Position numbers and translations under genes: made by a program. The notes beneath the pieces were generated by a model. That model did no database searches. It saw nothing but the letters and a program-made list of their open reading frames with translations, and had not been told where the DNA came from. From Caryophanales bacterium (lineage in GTDB: Bacteria; Bacillota; Bacilli; Exiguobacteriales; Exiguobacteriaceae), in NCBI GenBank assembly GCA_902362975.1, contig CABIYO010000032.1:1-30152 (forward strand): a stretch of DNA of 30,152 nt, in the 5' to 3' direction. Shown here piece after piece: positions 23,937 to 30,152 of the stretch; the stretch's first letter is position 1, and every line of letters begins with the position of its first letter.

Positions 23937-23961
23937 TATACTCGGGCATCTTATGCCCGAG
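23937..23961 (+). promoter_or_regulatory. -10 box with adjoining perfect hairpin
   Basis: TATACT (23937-23942) runs directly into CTCGGGCAT-CTT-ATGCCCGAG (23941-23961), a perfect 9-bp stem with a 3-base loop. The stem covers the expected transcription start and ends right before the ribosome binding site GAAAGG of the next gene. It may be an operator or a 5'-end stabilising stem. No good -35 is visible. Confidence 0.45.
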
Positions 23962-23976
23962 AAAGGTTGAAGTTTC

Positions 23977-24441
23977 ATGAAAGACAAAACGCTTCACGCC
24001 CTTTATCATATCCCTCCCTCTTTCGTCGAACACCTACTCCAAAAGCGCGTCCTTCAGGCGATCGGTCGTCCTCAGGAATCGATGGTCGAGGTCATCTTCC
24101 GCGTCGGTGGATTCGGCACGTATGATGTAAGTACGATCACCTTTTTTGAGAGGGGCACCGCCCTTCGTCACATCGAGCGGTCCGACCGATCCATCACCGA
24201 ACCCTTTGAATTCGAATACGATGAGGGAGAGGAAGCCAAACAGATGCGTGTGGCGTTTCATCTGCTTGGCACGAATTGGTGGCCGACCATTTTCGAAGAA
24301 CTCGAAGGTGTTCGAACGCTAGATGGCACACAGTGGAGCCTCAGCGTATACACGAACGGGACACTCATTCACAAGCATCATGGCAGCAACGCCTACCCGT
24401 CCGAATGGGAGCAAGTGACAAGCCTGTTCGGTATTGCTTGA
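23977..24441 (+). CDS. Uncharacterised cytosolic protein
   Basis: A 154-residue protein I do not recognise. It has no signal peptide or membrane segment. A beta-rich C-terminal half contains TQWSLSVYTNGTLIHKHHGS, then NAYPSEWEQV. A strand followed by GSNAYP and an acidic helix is seen at the end of several small Firmicute proteins of unknown function. The ATG has GAAAGG ten bases upstream. It is monocistronic, with a hairpin at its 5' end and a shared terminator at its 3' end. Confidence 0.6.
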   Translation: MKDKTLHALYHIPPSFVEHLLQKRVLQAIGRPQESMVEVIFRVGGFGTYDVSTITFFERGTALRHIERSDRSITEPFEFEYDEGEEAKQMRVAFHLLGTNWWPTIFEELEGVRTLDGTQWSLSVYTNGTLIHKHHGSNAYPSEWEQVTSLFGIA

Positions 24442-24449
24442 AGAACAAC

Positions 24450-24480
24450 AAAGGGAGCATCCGTGGTGGATGCTCCCTTT
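24450..24480. terminator. Bidirectional terminator
   Basis: AAAGGGAGCATCC / GGATGCTCCCTTT form a perfect 13-bp stem with loop GTGGT. It lies between convergent genes and can serve both. Confidence 0.85.
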
Positions 24481-24482
24481 GG

Positions 24483-24845
24483 TCAAAGTGCTTGAATCAT
24501 CTCGACCCGATTGCCGAACGGGTCACGGAACTCGAGCCGGTCGAACCCCGGGATCGGGATGCCCTCGGAATAAGGAATCTCGTTCTCTTGAAGCGCCTCC
24601 TTCCAATGAGCTAAATCCGTCACAGCGTACGCGATGTGCGCTTTCGTCTTCTGTCGTTCCACATCGTCCTCTGCCCCGACATGAACGGAACGGTCGCCGA
24701 CCTGAAGCCAAAATCCACCTCGTCCCTTCAATGAATCCGGCTTCTCGATTTTACGTAGACCGAGAAAGTCACAATAAAACGCCTTCGCCTCTCGCTCCGC
24801 TCCAGTTGGAATCGTGATCTGGACGTGATGAATCCCTATGATCAT
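24483..24845 (-). CDS. VOC-family (glyoxalase/bleomycin-resistance fold) protein
   Basis: A 120-residue protein with two beta-alpha-beta-beta-beta modules. Candidate metal ligands are His in GIHHVQI (about residue 6), His in AHIAYAV (about 70) and Glu in RVEMIQ (about 117). RDPFGNRVE is the usual end motif. The reaction cannot be deduced: candidates are glyoxalase-like isomerase, dioxygenase or thiol transferase. It starts 3 bases after the FetB-type permease stop, so it belongs to the same operon, although a functional link is not evident. Confidence 0.75.
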   Translation of the reverse strand: MIIGIHHVQITIPTGAEREAKAFYCDFLGLRKIEKPDSLKGRGGFWLQVGDRSVHVGAEDDVERQKTKAHIAYAVTDLAHWKEALQENEIPYSEGIPIPGFDRLEFRDPFGNRVEMIQAL

Positions 24846-24848
24846 GCC

Positions 24849-25616
24849 TCATTTCCCCTTCTGATAGGTCAGTCCGATATACTGCATCTTCTCGTTGAAC
24901 AAACGTGGGTACGCCAGATAGCCGACGAGCGTCGCCGAGATCGAGGCGGTCGTCAAAATCAAGAACAGGATCAGGAGTTGATACAGGACCGCTTCCATCG
25001 GGTCGGCTCCCCCGATGATGAGTCCGCTCATCATTCCCGGTAGCTGAACGAGCCCCATCGTCTTTTGCGCCTCGACGGTCGGGATCATGCTCGTACGAAT
25101 CGCATTCTTCAAGCTATGGTCGATGGCCTTTTTTGGTGTTCCGCCGAGTGAGAGAATAAGTTCGATGACGTCGTCACTCCGTTCGACCTCGTCTTTGAAT
25201 TTGTTCAAGAACAGGAGCGACAACACCATGCTGTTCCCGATGACCATCCCGCTGATCGGGATGACCTTTTCCGGCTCGAATGGGATGATACCCAGTCCGA
25301 GCATGAGTCCCATCGTCAGCGCTTCGATCGTCACGAGCGTCAAGACGATAATCCACACGATGCCCGGAATCCCGTCCCCTTTCCGTCGGATGTTTTGTGT
25401 CGCGGCGACAATCATAAGTAAAATCATCAACAGCATGAAAATCGGACTGTCGCTCTCAAAGACGAACGTCAAGATATAGCCGACGATCAATAGTTGAATG
25501 ATGGAGCGGACGGTCGCAATCACAATATCACGCTCGAGTCCAAGTCGTAGGACGAGTGTCAAGGCGAGCGGGATGACGACGAAGATGAGCGCCGTCGCGA
25601 GTTCAATATATGACAT
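24849..25616 (-). CDS. fetB: FetB/YbbM-type ABC transporter permease
   Basis: A 255-residue membrane protein of the UPF0014/FetB family with about seven segments. Family features include VRSIIQLLIVGYIL, IPISGMVIGNSM, LGGTPKKAIDHSLKNAIRTSM and QLPGMMSGLIIGGADPMEA. In Escherichia coli FetAB is linked to iron export and oxidative-stress resistance. I start at the ATG at 25616 (GGGGGG seven bases upstream), which overlaps the ATPase stop (TGATG). The substrate is inferred from family only. Confidence 0.85.
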   Translation of the reverse strand: MSYIELATALIFVVIPLALTLVLRLGLERDIVIATVRSIIQLLIVGYILTFVFESDSPIFMLLMILLMIVAATQNIRRKGDGIPGIVWIIVLTLVTIEALTMGLMLGLGIIPFEPEKVIPISGMVIGNSMVLSLLFLNKFKDEVERSDDVIELILSLGGTPKKAIDHSLKNAIRTSMIPTVEAQKTMGLVQLPGMMSGLIIGGADPMEAVLYQLLILFLILTTASISATLVGYLAYPRLFNEKMQYIGLTYQKGK

Positions 25617-26317
25617 CAATCTTCCCCCCTGACGAATCGTTGGATAACAGGGTCGTCCGACTCATCGATGAACGATGCGTCCCCGTACGCAAGTAGTTTC
25701 CCGTCCTTCAAGAACCACATGTCGTCACTCACCCGCCGTGCCTGGTCGAGATCATGGGTGATCCAAATGACGGTCACGCCGTACGATTGTTGCAGATTTC
25801 GAATGAGTCGCTCAATCTCTTTCACTGTCCGATAATCGAGGCTCGCCGTGATCTCATCGAGCAAGAGCACTTCCGGTTTATTGACGAGCGTTCGGGCGAT
25901 GGCGACCCGACTCCGTTCCCCACCCGACAGTGATTTGACGGATTGATCGAGGAGTGCCTCACTCAAGTCGACGCGATGGAGCAATTCGGCAGCCCGGTCA
26001 CGGTCGAGTGTCTCGTTGAAGATGGCTTTCGGGAGATTCAAGTTGTCATACACCGTCCCTTGAATCATCGGCGCACTTTGAAACGCCATCCCGATTTTCT
26101 TTCGTAGCTCGAGGATGTCCATCTCCGCGATGTCTTCCCCTTTAAAAAGAATCGTGCCCGTATCTGGTGACAGCAATCCGTTGATATGCTTCAGACACGT
26201 CGTCTTGCCGGCGCCGCTCGGTCCGACGAACGTCGTGATCCGTCCTTCCCCGAACGTCCCGGACACATGGTGCAGGATGTCTTGATAACTCACATCTTTG
26301 AATTCAATGATTGACAT
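25616..26317 (-). CDS. fetA: FetA-type ABC transporter ATP-binding protein
   Basis: A 233-residue ATPase partner of the FetB-type permease. Walker A is GPSGAGKTT (32-40), the signature LSGGE (130-134), Walker B LLLDE (151-155), and the switch His lies in WITHDLDQA. The ATG at 26317 has AGGAGG ten bases upstream; an in-frame extension upstream of this lacks family similarity. Together the pair may move iron or another metal out of the cytoplasm, which would balance the siderophore uptake operon in the same window. Confidence 0.85.
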   Translation of the reverse strand: MSIIEFKDVSYQDILHHVSGTFGEGRITTFVGPSGAGKTTCLKHINGLLSPDTGTILFKGEDIAEMDILELRKKIGMAFQSAPMIQGTVYDNLNLPKAIFNETLDRDRAAELLHRVDLSEALLDQSVKSLSGGERSRVAIARTLVNKPEVLLLDEITASLDYRTVKEIERLIRNLQQSYGVTVIWITHDLDQARRVSDDMWFLKDGKLLAYGDASFIDESDDPVIQRFVRGED

Positions 26318-26441
26318 GCTTCTCTCGCCTCCTGGTTCTAGTGTACAAAAATGAGAGGATGAGGTGGTCAATAATGCAGTCTGTAATCGGCTGTCCAAGA
26401 AAATCAATCATTAGCAGTTTACTGTTTCGGTATGTACATTT

Positions 26442-26852
26442 CTAAGGCAGAAATGGTGGAGGAAGGATTTGAGTCATTTCTTCTTTCAATTCCTCTTTGA
26501 ATCTATTTATTTCACAATCATTCATATAAAAGATTAATTCACGTGGTTTACCTGTCTGGAAACGGACCATGAACCTATAAAGAATTACCTCTTCACGTTC
26601 AATTGTCATTCTAAAAATCGGTTCAACAGGATTGAGAATGAATTTGTTCAGTTCTCCGTCTAACATGAGCGCAATTTGTGAAATCAGATACTCATACTCC
26701 GATTTCATAAGTAAAGAACCATAAAAATGAAAACTCCCTCTCGATTCGACCGATAACGCTAACGTTGAAAAAATAAATGGATCGTCTTCCTTTTCTTCAT
26801 ATTTTCGAGGAAAGAGTTCAAAAAACAATCCAGCACGCTCTACAATCGCCAT
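26442..26852 (-). CDS. Small cytosolic protein, WapI/immunity-like
   Basis: A 136-residue protein with no signal or membrane segment. The pattern of short beta strands (STLALSVESRGSFHFYGSLL, EPIFRMTIER, RFMVRFQTG) followed by an acidic C-terminal helix and a proline-rich end resembles WapI-type immunity proteins for contact-dependent toxins. This is a weak resemblance, judged by eye. The gene is AT-rich compared with the FetAB genes next to it and follows another immunity-like gene after 32 bases. No toxin gene is in the window. Confidence 0.5.
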   Translation of the reverse strand: MAIVERAGLFFELFPRKYEEKEDDPFIFSTLALSVESRGSFHFYGSLLMKSEYEYLISQIALMLDGELNKFILNPVEPIFRMTIEREEVILYRFMVRFQTGKPRELIFYMNDCEINRFKEELKEEMTQILPPPFLP

Positions 26853-26884
26853 TCCTTACACCTTCCTTGCAAATAAAATCTATG

Positions 26885-27289
26885 CTAGACCATCTTTGTT
26901 ATTGCTGGAGGATCAGCGGATAGCACTTCAATCACATCATTTGATGTAAGAAAAACATAGTGTTCCACTTCAACTATGCCCTCATACCGCTCCAAAGATT
27001 CTTGGGCAAACCATTCCAGATAACTAGAATTTTTCATTTTGAATAACGTCCAATTCCCGTACTCAAGATGTGCATAATGCTGATGCAGATGCTCTAACAT
27101 CCTCATTTGTGAGCCTTCATCCGAGTTTCGATAAGAAAGTACAAGACCCTCAAACAGAAATGAATATTTCTGCCCCTCGGTTTCACCCCTTAAGATAATT
27201 CGCAAAGAATCTCCATCGTCCAATAGTGACTCTTTGTACAGACGTGCCGGCATAGACTCTAACGGAATCCATTTTTCCCATTCATTCAT
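26885..27289 (-). CDS. Small cytosolic protein, immunity-like
   Basis: A 134-residue acidic protein, unrecognised. It opens with a WIPLESMPARLYKESL segment followed by SLRIILRGE, FLFEGLVLSYRNSDEGS, and a C-terminal VFLTSNDVIEVLSADPPAI. Small acidic single-domain proteins of this kind are frequent among immunity genes of polymorphic toxins, where they occur in AT-rich tandem arrays. GGGGGAAG lies 5-12 bases before the start. Co-transcribed with the gene that follows. Confidence 0.5.
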   Translation of the reverse strand: MNEWEKWIPLESMPARLYKESLLDDGDSLRIILRGETEGQKYSFLFEGLVLSYRNSDEGSQMRMLEHLHQHYAHLEYGNWTLFKMKNSSYLEWFAQESLERYEGIVEVEHYVFLTSNDVIEVLSADPPAITKMV

Positions 27290-27323
27290 CTAGCTTCCCC
27301 CACTCGTCATTCACTTGAATTTA

Positions 27324-27407
27324 TTATCTTCGATTTTTTGAGAAAATTCCCAACCCTAACAGTAAGAGACCCAAAATTAACATACCAACGAATGTAGTTA
27401 CGGTCAT
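27324..27407 (-). CDS. 27-residue single-pass membrane peptide
   Basis: An ATG at 27407 with AAAGGTG nine bases upstream opens 27 codons to TAA. The peptide starts MTVTTFVG, has a leucine/glycine-rich hydrophobic core of about 15 residues, and ends SKNRR. The design (one membrane helix, basic C-terminus) is shared by small membrane peptides and type I toxins, but no antisense RNA partner could be shown. It lies 34 bases upstream of the first immunity-like gene on the same strand and may be its leader gene. Confidence 0.45.
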   Translation of the reverse strand: MTVTTFVGMLILGLLLLGLGIFSKNRR

Positions 27408-27450
27408 ATTTGTCACCTTTCGAATCATGTCATCTGTTACAACATTCGAG

Positions 27451-27480
27451 TTACATTTTGAAATCCCTTGTCCGTATAAT
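27451..27480 (+). promoter_or_regulatory. Promoter facing the chbF/chbG relic
   Basis: TTACAT (27451-27456) and a perfect TATAAT (27475-27480) are separated by 18 bases. Transcription would run into the repeat array and the broken glycosidase gene, so this is likely the original promoter of a sugar operon. Confidence 0.55.
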
Positions 27481-27508
27481 GTGTTCATTTCCTACTCATT
27501 TCCTTGAT

Positions 27509-27603
27509 AAACATAGTCAACTCAGAACAAAATGAACATGTTTGTCGTGCTTGAACATGTTCATTCATGCTTAAACATAGTCATTTCTACTCAAAATGAC
27601 CAT
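27509..27603. repeat. Direct repeat and palindromes, operator-like array
   Basis: AAACATAGTCA occurs at 27509-27519 and 27573-27583, each followed after 9 bases by AAAATGAMCAT (27529-27539 and 27593-27603), so a 31-bp imperfect repeat has a period of 64. Between them ATGAACATG (27532-27540) faces CATGTTCAT (27557-27565), and TGAACATGTTCA at 27552-27563 is itself a palindrome. It lies just downstream of a promoter, where a repressor or antiterminator would act. Confidence 0.65.
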
Positions 27604-28175
27604 ATTTCTTTTTGTTAGTTATAATTTGGTTGAGGGCGCCATGTACCCTCGTCCGGCTCACATCGAACTCCTCACAAAGCGTGTACTCGGTCGGAAATTT
27701 TTCCCCTTCTTTACTATCCCCGTCTTAATCAACTTGGAAAACGAAGTCGCCAAAGTTTGTCCGGATTCCTGGCTCGTCAACTTCACCAATCCGACGGGTA
27801 TCGTCACCGAGGCCGTACTCAAGCACTCATCTCATAAGAAGGTCATCTGTGTCTGCAACATCCTGTTCAACATGCGAAACTCGGTCGCTGAGATCCTCGA
27901 GACGACTGTCGAACGAGTCGCGATTGAATTTATTGGATTGAATCACTTCGTCTTCGATCATCACGTATGGGTCACGAGTGACGTCCTCGCCTCGCTCAAC
28001 GCAGGCAACGACTACTTGCCGGCGAACATCGTCGGGCTCAGTTGGAGCGAATCGTTCCTATCGTCACTCGACATGTTACCGAACCCGTATCACCAGTACT
28101 ACTTCCAAACGAAAGATGTGTTGAAAAAAGACCTCGAGGCGTACGAACAAAACCTCACCCGTGTCGAAGTCGTGC
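27596..28175 (+). pseudogene. GH4 6-phospho-glycosidase remnant (chbF/celF type)
   Basis: The frame carries parts of a family GH4 enzyme, which cleaves phosphorylated disaccharides with NAD and a divalent metal in the cytosol. Recognisable are EVAKVCPDSWLVNFTNPTGI, then VCNI (equivalent to the metal-binding Cys motif), FIGLNHFVF, and PNPYHQYYF followed by VEVVQQVE. The N-terminal NAD-binding domain (GGGS, about 120 residues) is almost wholly missing: only scraps such as SYNLVEG remain. The C-terminal third (NNGAI region) is replaced, without a stop, by ChbG-type sequence. So this is a relic with at least two deletions. Confidence 0.75.
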
Positions 28176-28532
28176 AACAAGTCGAGGCGTTCCTTACGAC
28201 AGGACTTCCGCTCGATCATCTCGACATCTCGACAGCCACCATCACATGCAGTCCTGCACGACGTCATCATTCGTCTCGCTGAAGAATACGACACGACGTT
28301 TCGGGCCTTGACGACAATCGGGTCACGCCGAGACTTGTGGGTGACCGAACAGTTCAGTGATCAATTCTATGCGGACGGCGTCTCCCATGCGACGCTCGAC
28401 GCCATCGAAGTGATGGTGCATCCGGCCGACCTCGATGATCGTCTTTCGAGCGTCACGTCTTACTTCGAGCCACGCCTCCTCGAAAAACAGGTGTTGGTCG
28501 ACTATGAACGCCCCCAACTGGTGGGCATGACA
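28176..28532 (+). pseudogene. ChbG/YdjC-type carbohydrate deacetylase remnant
   Basis: Joined in frame to the GH4 relic, the sequence reads EAFLTTGLPLDHLD. The metal-binding HHH of DSHHHMQ is then found in a second frame, and VLHDVIIRLAEEYDTTFR, TEQFSDQFYADG and MVHPADLDD in a third. These are hallmarks of ChbG/YdjC deacetylases, which remove an acetyl group from chitooligosaccharides before GH4 action. The first frameshift is an 8-bp tandem duplication (CATCTCGA twice, ending near 28237); the second is a net one-base loss after the HHHMQ motif. The N-terminus is missing. In Escherichia coli chbF and chbG are adjacent, which explains the order. Confidence 0.75.
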
Positions 28533-28567
28533 AAAGCGGGTTCCCTTTCACGGGGACCCGCTTTTTC
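28533..28567. terminator. Terminator between chbG relic and P-loop gene
   Basis: AAAGCGGGTTCCC and GGGGACCCGCTTT pair with a short loop, followed by TTTTT on the plus strand and, on the opposite strand, TTTTG. It lies between convergent units and covers the stop codon of the minus-strand gene. Confidence 0.8.
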
Positions 28568-29126
28568 ATAGGTCGAACGTTTGTTGAATCTGCGCCGCCG
28601 TCTCTTCCGGACTTAAGTTCGTGTTATCGATCCGAAGATAATGCTCGACGTCTAATTCCCCCGGACGTGAGTTCAATCGATACATCGTCGCCGTCTGTTT
28701 CAGTTCTGCCTCGGACCAAGCGATGTCGCGCTTCGACGGTTTATGCGTGAGGCGGTTCTCCGTCGTATTGCGCGCGAGCCGCTCTTCCATCTCAGCCTCG
28801 AGCTCGACATAGTAGATGTCCGCCCCGTGTGACTCGAACAAATCCGTCACTTTCTTCACGTAATCCCAGTCCTCCTGCATGTCAAACGCCCAGACGAACG
28901 TGAAAATCATGCCGGGTAGATCACTCTTGGCGACCGCCTCGAACAGTTCTTGACGAAAGTGTTGGACGAGTCGCTTCCCTTCCGGCGTCCCGTAATTGAA
29001 GAACGGTCCGACGAGGTCGATCGTCATATGGTTATGGAATAATTTCAGTCCGGTTTTGTCGGCGAGCGCCTGCCCGACCGTCATCTTGCCGACGGCTTGT
29101 GGACCAAATAAGATGATGAATTTCAT
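28566..29126 (-). CDS. P-loop kinase-like ATPase
   Basis: A 186-residue protein with a kinase-like P-loop: GPQAVGKMT near the N-terminus, where Met replaces the usual Ser/Thr after Lys and Thr follows. Further parts are TGLKLFHNHMTIDLV, FTFVWAFDMQEDWDYV in place of Walker B, YYVELEAEMEERLARN with lid-like RLTHKPSKRD, and a C-terminal LRIDNTNLSPEETA. This matches uncharacterised AAA_33/shikimate-kinase-like proteins of Firmicutes that probably phosphorylate a small molecule. It is monocistronic; its stop lies in the shared terminator. Confidence 0.75.
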   Translation of the reverse strand: MKFIILFGPQAVGKMTVGQALADKTGLKLFHNHMTIDLVGPFFNYGTPEGKRLVQHFRQELFEAVAKSDLPGMIFTFVWAFDMQEDWDYVKKVTDLFESHGADIYYVELEAEMEERLARNTTENRLTHKPSKRDIAWSEAELKQTATMYRLNSRPGELDVEHYLRIDNTNLSPEETAAQIQQTFDL

Positions 29127-29203
29127 TGGATTTCCCCCTCAATTTCCTATCAGCATAACATACTCGTTTTGACAATGATTCTCTACATCTCCAAATCAAA
29201 AAT

Positions 29204-29233
29204 TTGAATAGTTTAATCACTCTATTCTATAAT
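29204..29233 (+). promoter_or_regulatory. Promoter of the abiE locus
   Basis: TTGAAT (29204-29209) and a perfect TATAAT (29228-29233) are separated by 18 bases in a very AT-rich stretch. AATTTGAATA (29201-29210) has a near inverted match TATTCAATT further downstream (about 29264-29272), a possible site for autorepression by the antitoxin. Confidence 0.6.
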
Positions 29234-29304
29234 CAAATTAATATTTGTATCGTTTTTGAAATATTCAATTCACAAAACAAGACACAATGTCTGGAGGTGT
29301 TAAC

Positions 29305-29943
29305 ATGTCGACTTTTTATGAATATTTGATTGAAGAATTTGGATACGATGAACCGATATTGGTTCAAGATGTGGTTATGAAGACAGGTGATTCTCAAGGA
29401 ACAGTACGACAGCGACTTAGACGCTTAGCTCAAGACGATAAATTGATTCGTGTACAAAATGGAATCTACTTTATCCCATCTAAAAAGTCGAAGTTCGGAA
29501 AACCTATTATTGATCCAAAAAAAGTACTGAACAAAAAGTATCTTTATCGTGCTAATCAAGTTTCTGGTTATCAATCAGGGCTTAATTTTGGAAACCGTCT
29601 AGGATTGACTACACAAACCGCCTCGGTTCAAACGATTGTGACGAACGAAGCCTCTAGATATCAGCGGATTGTTCAAATTTACAACAATAAAATCATTATA
29701 AAAAAACCACGAGTTGCTGTTACTGAGCGTAACTATAAATTTCTTCAGGTGTTGGATTTATTAAACGATTTTGACGATTATAGCGAAAAAACCTTACAAT
29801 CTTCTAAAGATACAATTGCCTCCTATTTAAAAGATATTGATTTAACTACGGAAGAGCGGAAAGAAATCATTACCTATTATCCGATGAAAACTCAAATTCG
29901 CGCCTATGAAGTGGGGGTAACACAGAGTGAAGTTACACAATGA
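29305..29943 (+). CDS. abiEi: AbiEi-type antitoxin (type IV toxin-antitoxin system)
   Basis: The start at 29305 is chosen for GGAGGTG five bases upstream; an ATG at 29287 precedes that site. The 212-residue protein has an N-terminal winged helix (VQDVVMKTGDSQGTVRQRLRRL, then GIYFIP) and a domain with YLYRANQVSGYQSGLNFGNRLG, then TTQTASVQTIVTNEASRYQR, matching AbiEi/DUF6088 antitoxins. Family members repress their own promoter and neutralise the AbiEii nucleotidyltransferase without direct binding; the pair aborts phage infection. The gene is AT-rich compared with the core genome here, fitting transfer. Its toxin partner, overlapping by 17 bases, is cut short, so this antitoxin is probably an orphan. 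Confidence 0.75.
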   Translation: MSTFYEYLIEEFGYDEPILVQDVVMKTGDSQGTVRQRLRRLAQDDKLIRVQNGIYFIPSKKSKFGKPIIDPKKVLNKKYLYRANQVSGYQSGLNFGNRLGLTTQTASVQTIVTNEASRYQRIVQIYNNKIIIKKPRVAVTERNYKFLQVLDLLNDFDDYSEKTLQSSKDTIASYLKDIDLTTEERKEIITYYPMKTQIRAYEVGVTQSEVTQ

Positions 29944-30046
29944 TCAGCATCAATTTCTAGAACTTATCCTACAAACCGCAACACATTTCGGATTACAACC
30001 TTTTCAAGTCGAGAAAGATTATTATGTTTCCACGTCTGTTGATTAA
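29927..30046 (+). pseudogene. abiEii: AbiEii toxin, N-terminal fragment
   Basis: From the GTG at 29927 (GGGGG upstream), overlapping the antitoxin end by 17 bases, the frame reads KLHNDQHQFLELILQTATHF, then GLQPFQVEKDYYVS and stops at TAA 30044-30046. LHND..F and VEKDYY are the signature of the N-terminus of AbiEii nucleotidyltransferases. The catalytic GGT/S and acidic residues would follow but are missing: after DYYVS the sequence runs into the end of an IS30-type element. The fragment has 39 codons instead of about 250-300. Confidence 0.75.
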
Positions 30047-30152
30047 CTAAGTTTTACCAAAAAAAATCAATGACGGTTTGTCAAATTAAGCGCAACACTT
30101 CCTCGGTGAAGGCCTCGTGTGCGGTTTTCCAGTTCAGGCATTTTCTCGGTCG
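30037..30152 (-). mobile_element. End of an IS30-family element
   Basis: The transposase tail is followed by AATTTGACAAACCGTCATTG and an A/T run up to the toxin fragment. This short stretch should be the terminal repeat region of the element. The junction is placed at about 30037-30050, where AbiEii similarity ends; the other end is outside the window. Confidence 0.6.
30081..30152 (-). CDS. IS30-family transposase, C-terminal fragment
   Basis: From the window edge the minus strand reads RPRKCLNWKTAHEAFTEEVL, then RLI and TGA. RPRKCL-W-TP-E-F is the conserved end of IS30 transposases (DDE enzymes). The catalytic part is outside the window, so nothing can be said about activity. It is partial because of the window edge. 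Confidence 0.85.
   Translation of the reverse strand, partial: RPRKCLNWKTAHEAFTEEVLRLI

Noticed and set aside
26318..26407. N-terminal extension of the FetA-type ATPase
   Set aside because: It has no family similarity and would include the AGGAGG that serves the ATG at 26317.
27451..27603. Repeats considered as a CRISPR array
   Set aside because: There are only two imperfect copies, no uniform spacers and no cas genes nearby.

Overview
The window is about 30 kb of chromosome from a low-to-mid GC Gram-positive bacterium of the order Bacillales. Exiguobacterium is the best guess, but this rests on protein style and gene content, not on a search. Supporting signs are purine-rich ribosome binding sites, T-box control of tryptophan genes, a YclNOPQ-type siderophore transporter under a Fur box, a YvdTSR-like TetR/SMR trio and a large secreted surface-layer-type protein. 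Most genes are GC-rich. The surface-layer gene and the region after about 26.4 kb are clearly AT-richer.

Layout. 1-1470: the end of an IS21-type istB gene abuts and truncates an IS3-family element whose two reading frames carry three in-frame stops. 1.5-12.6 kb: a run of secreted or cell-envelope proteins: an S-layer-like protein, a subtilisin-type S8 protease, a small uncharacterised gene with a doubtful start, an Ig-like exoprotein, an NTF2-like protein and an NlpC/P60 wall hydrolase with SH3-like repeats. Two tandem small membrane proteins of DUF2651 type follow. 13.2-16.0 kb: a tryptophan T-box riboswitch, then a gene on the opposite strand (DUF3885-like), then trpE-trpG. 16.0-20.7 kb: a Fur-controlled siderophore uptake operon (lipoprotein, two permeases, ATPase) followed by a flavin reductase-like gene that may release the iron. 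20.8-22.0 kb: a three-gene operon of a zinc-dependent phospholipase-like protein and two membrane proteins. 22.1-23.9 kb: a TetR regulator with a perfect operator and a paired SMR efflux pump, then two decayed genes. 24.0-26.3 kb: an unknown protein, a VOC protein and a FetAB-type ABC transporter.

26.4-30.15 kb is accessory and degraded. It holds two small immunity-like proteins, a 27-residue membrane peptide, a promoter with a repeat/palindrome array, and a relic in which a GH4 6-phospho-glycosidase gene (chbF/celF type) has been fused by deletion to a ChbG/YdjC deacetylase gene. A P-loop kinase-like gene follows. Last is an AbiE toxin-antitoxin locus whose toxin is cut after about 39 codons next to the end of an IS30-family element.

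The most unusual arrangement is the tryptophan locus. The T-box terminator lies at the 3' end of an antisense gene, so read-through that should feed trpEG must cross that gene in antisense. The iron genes (siderophore uptake, reductase, FetAB-type transporter) suggest both iron capture and metal homeostasis here. No tRNA, rRNA or CRISPR array was seen.
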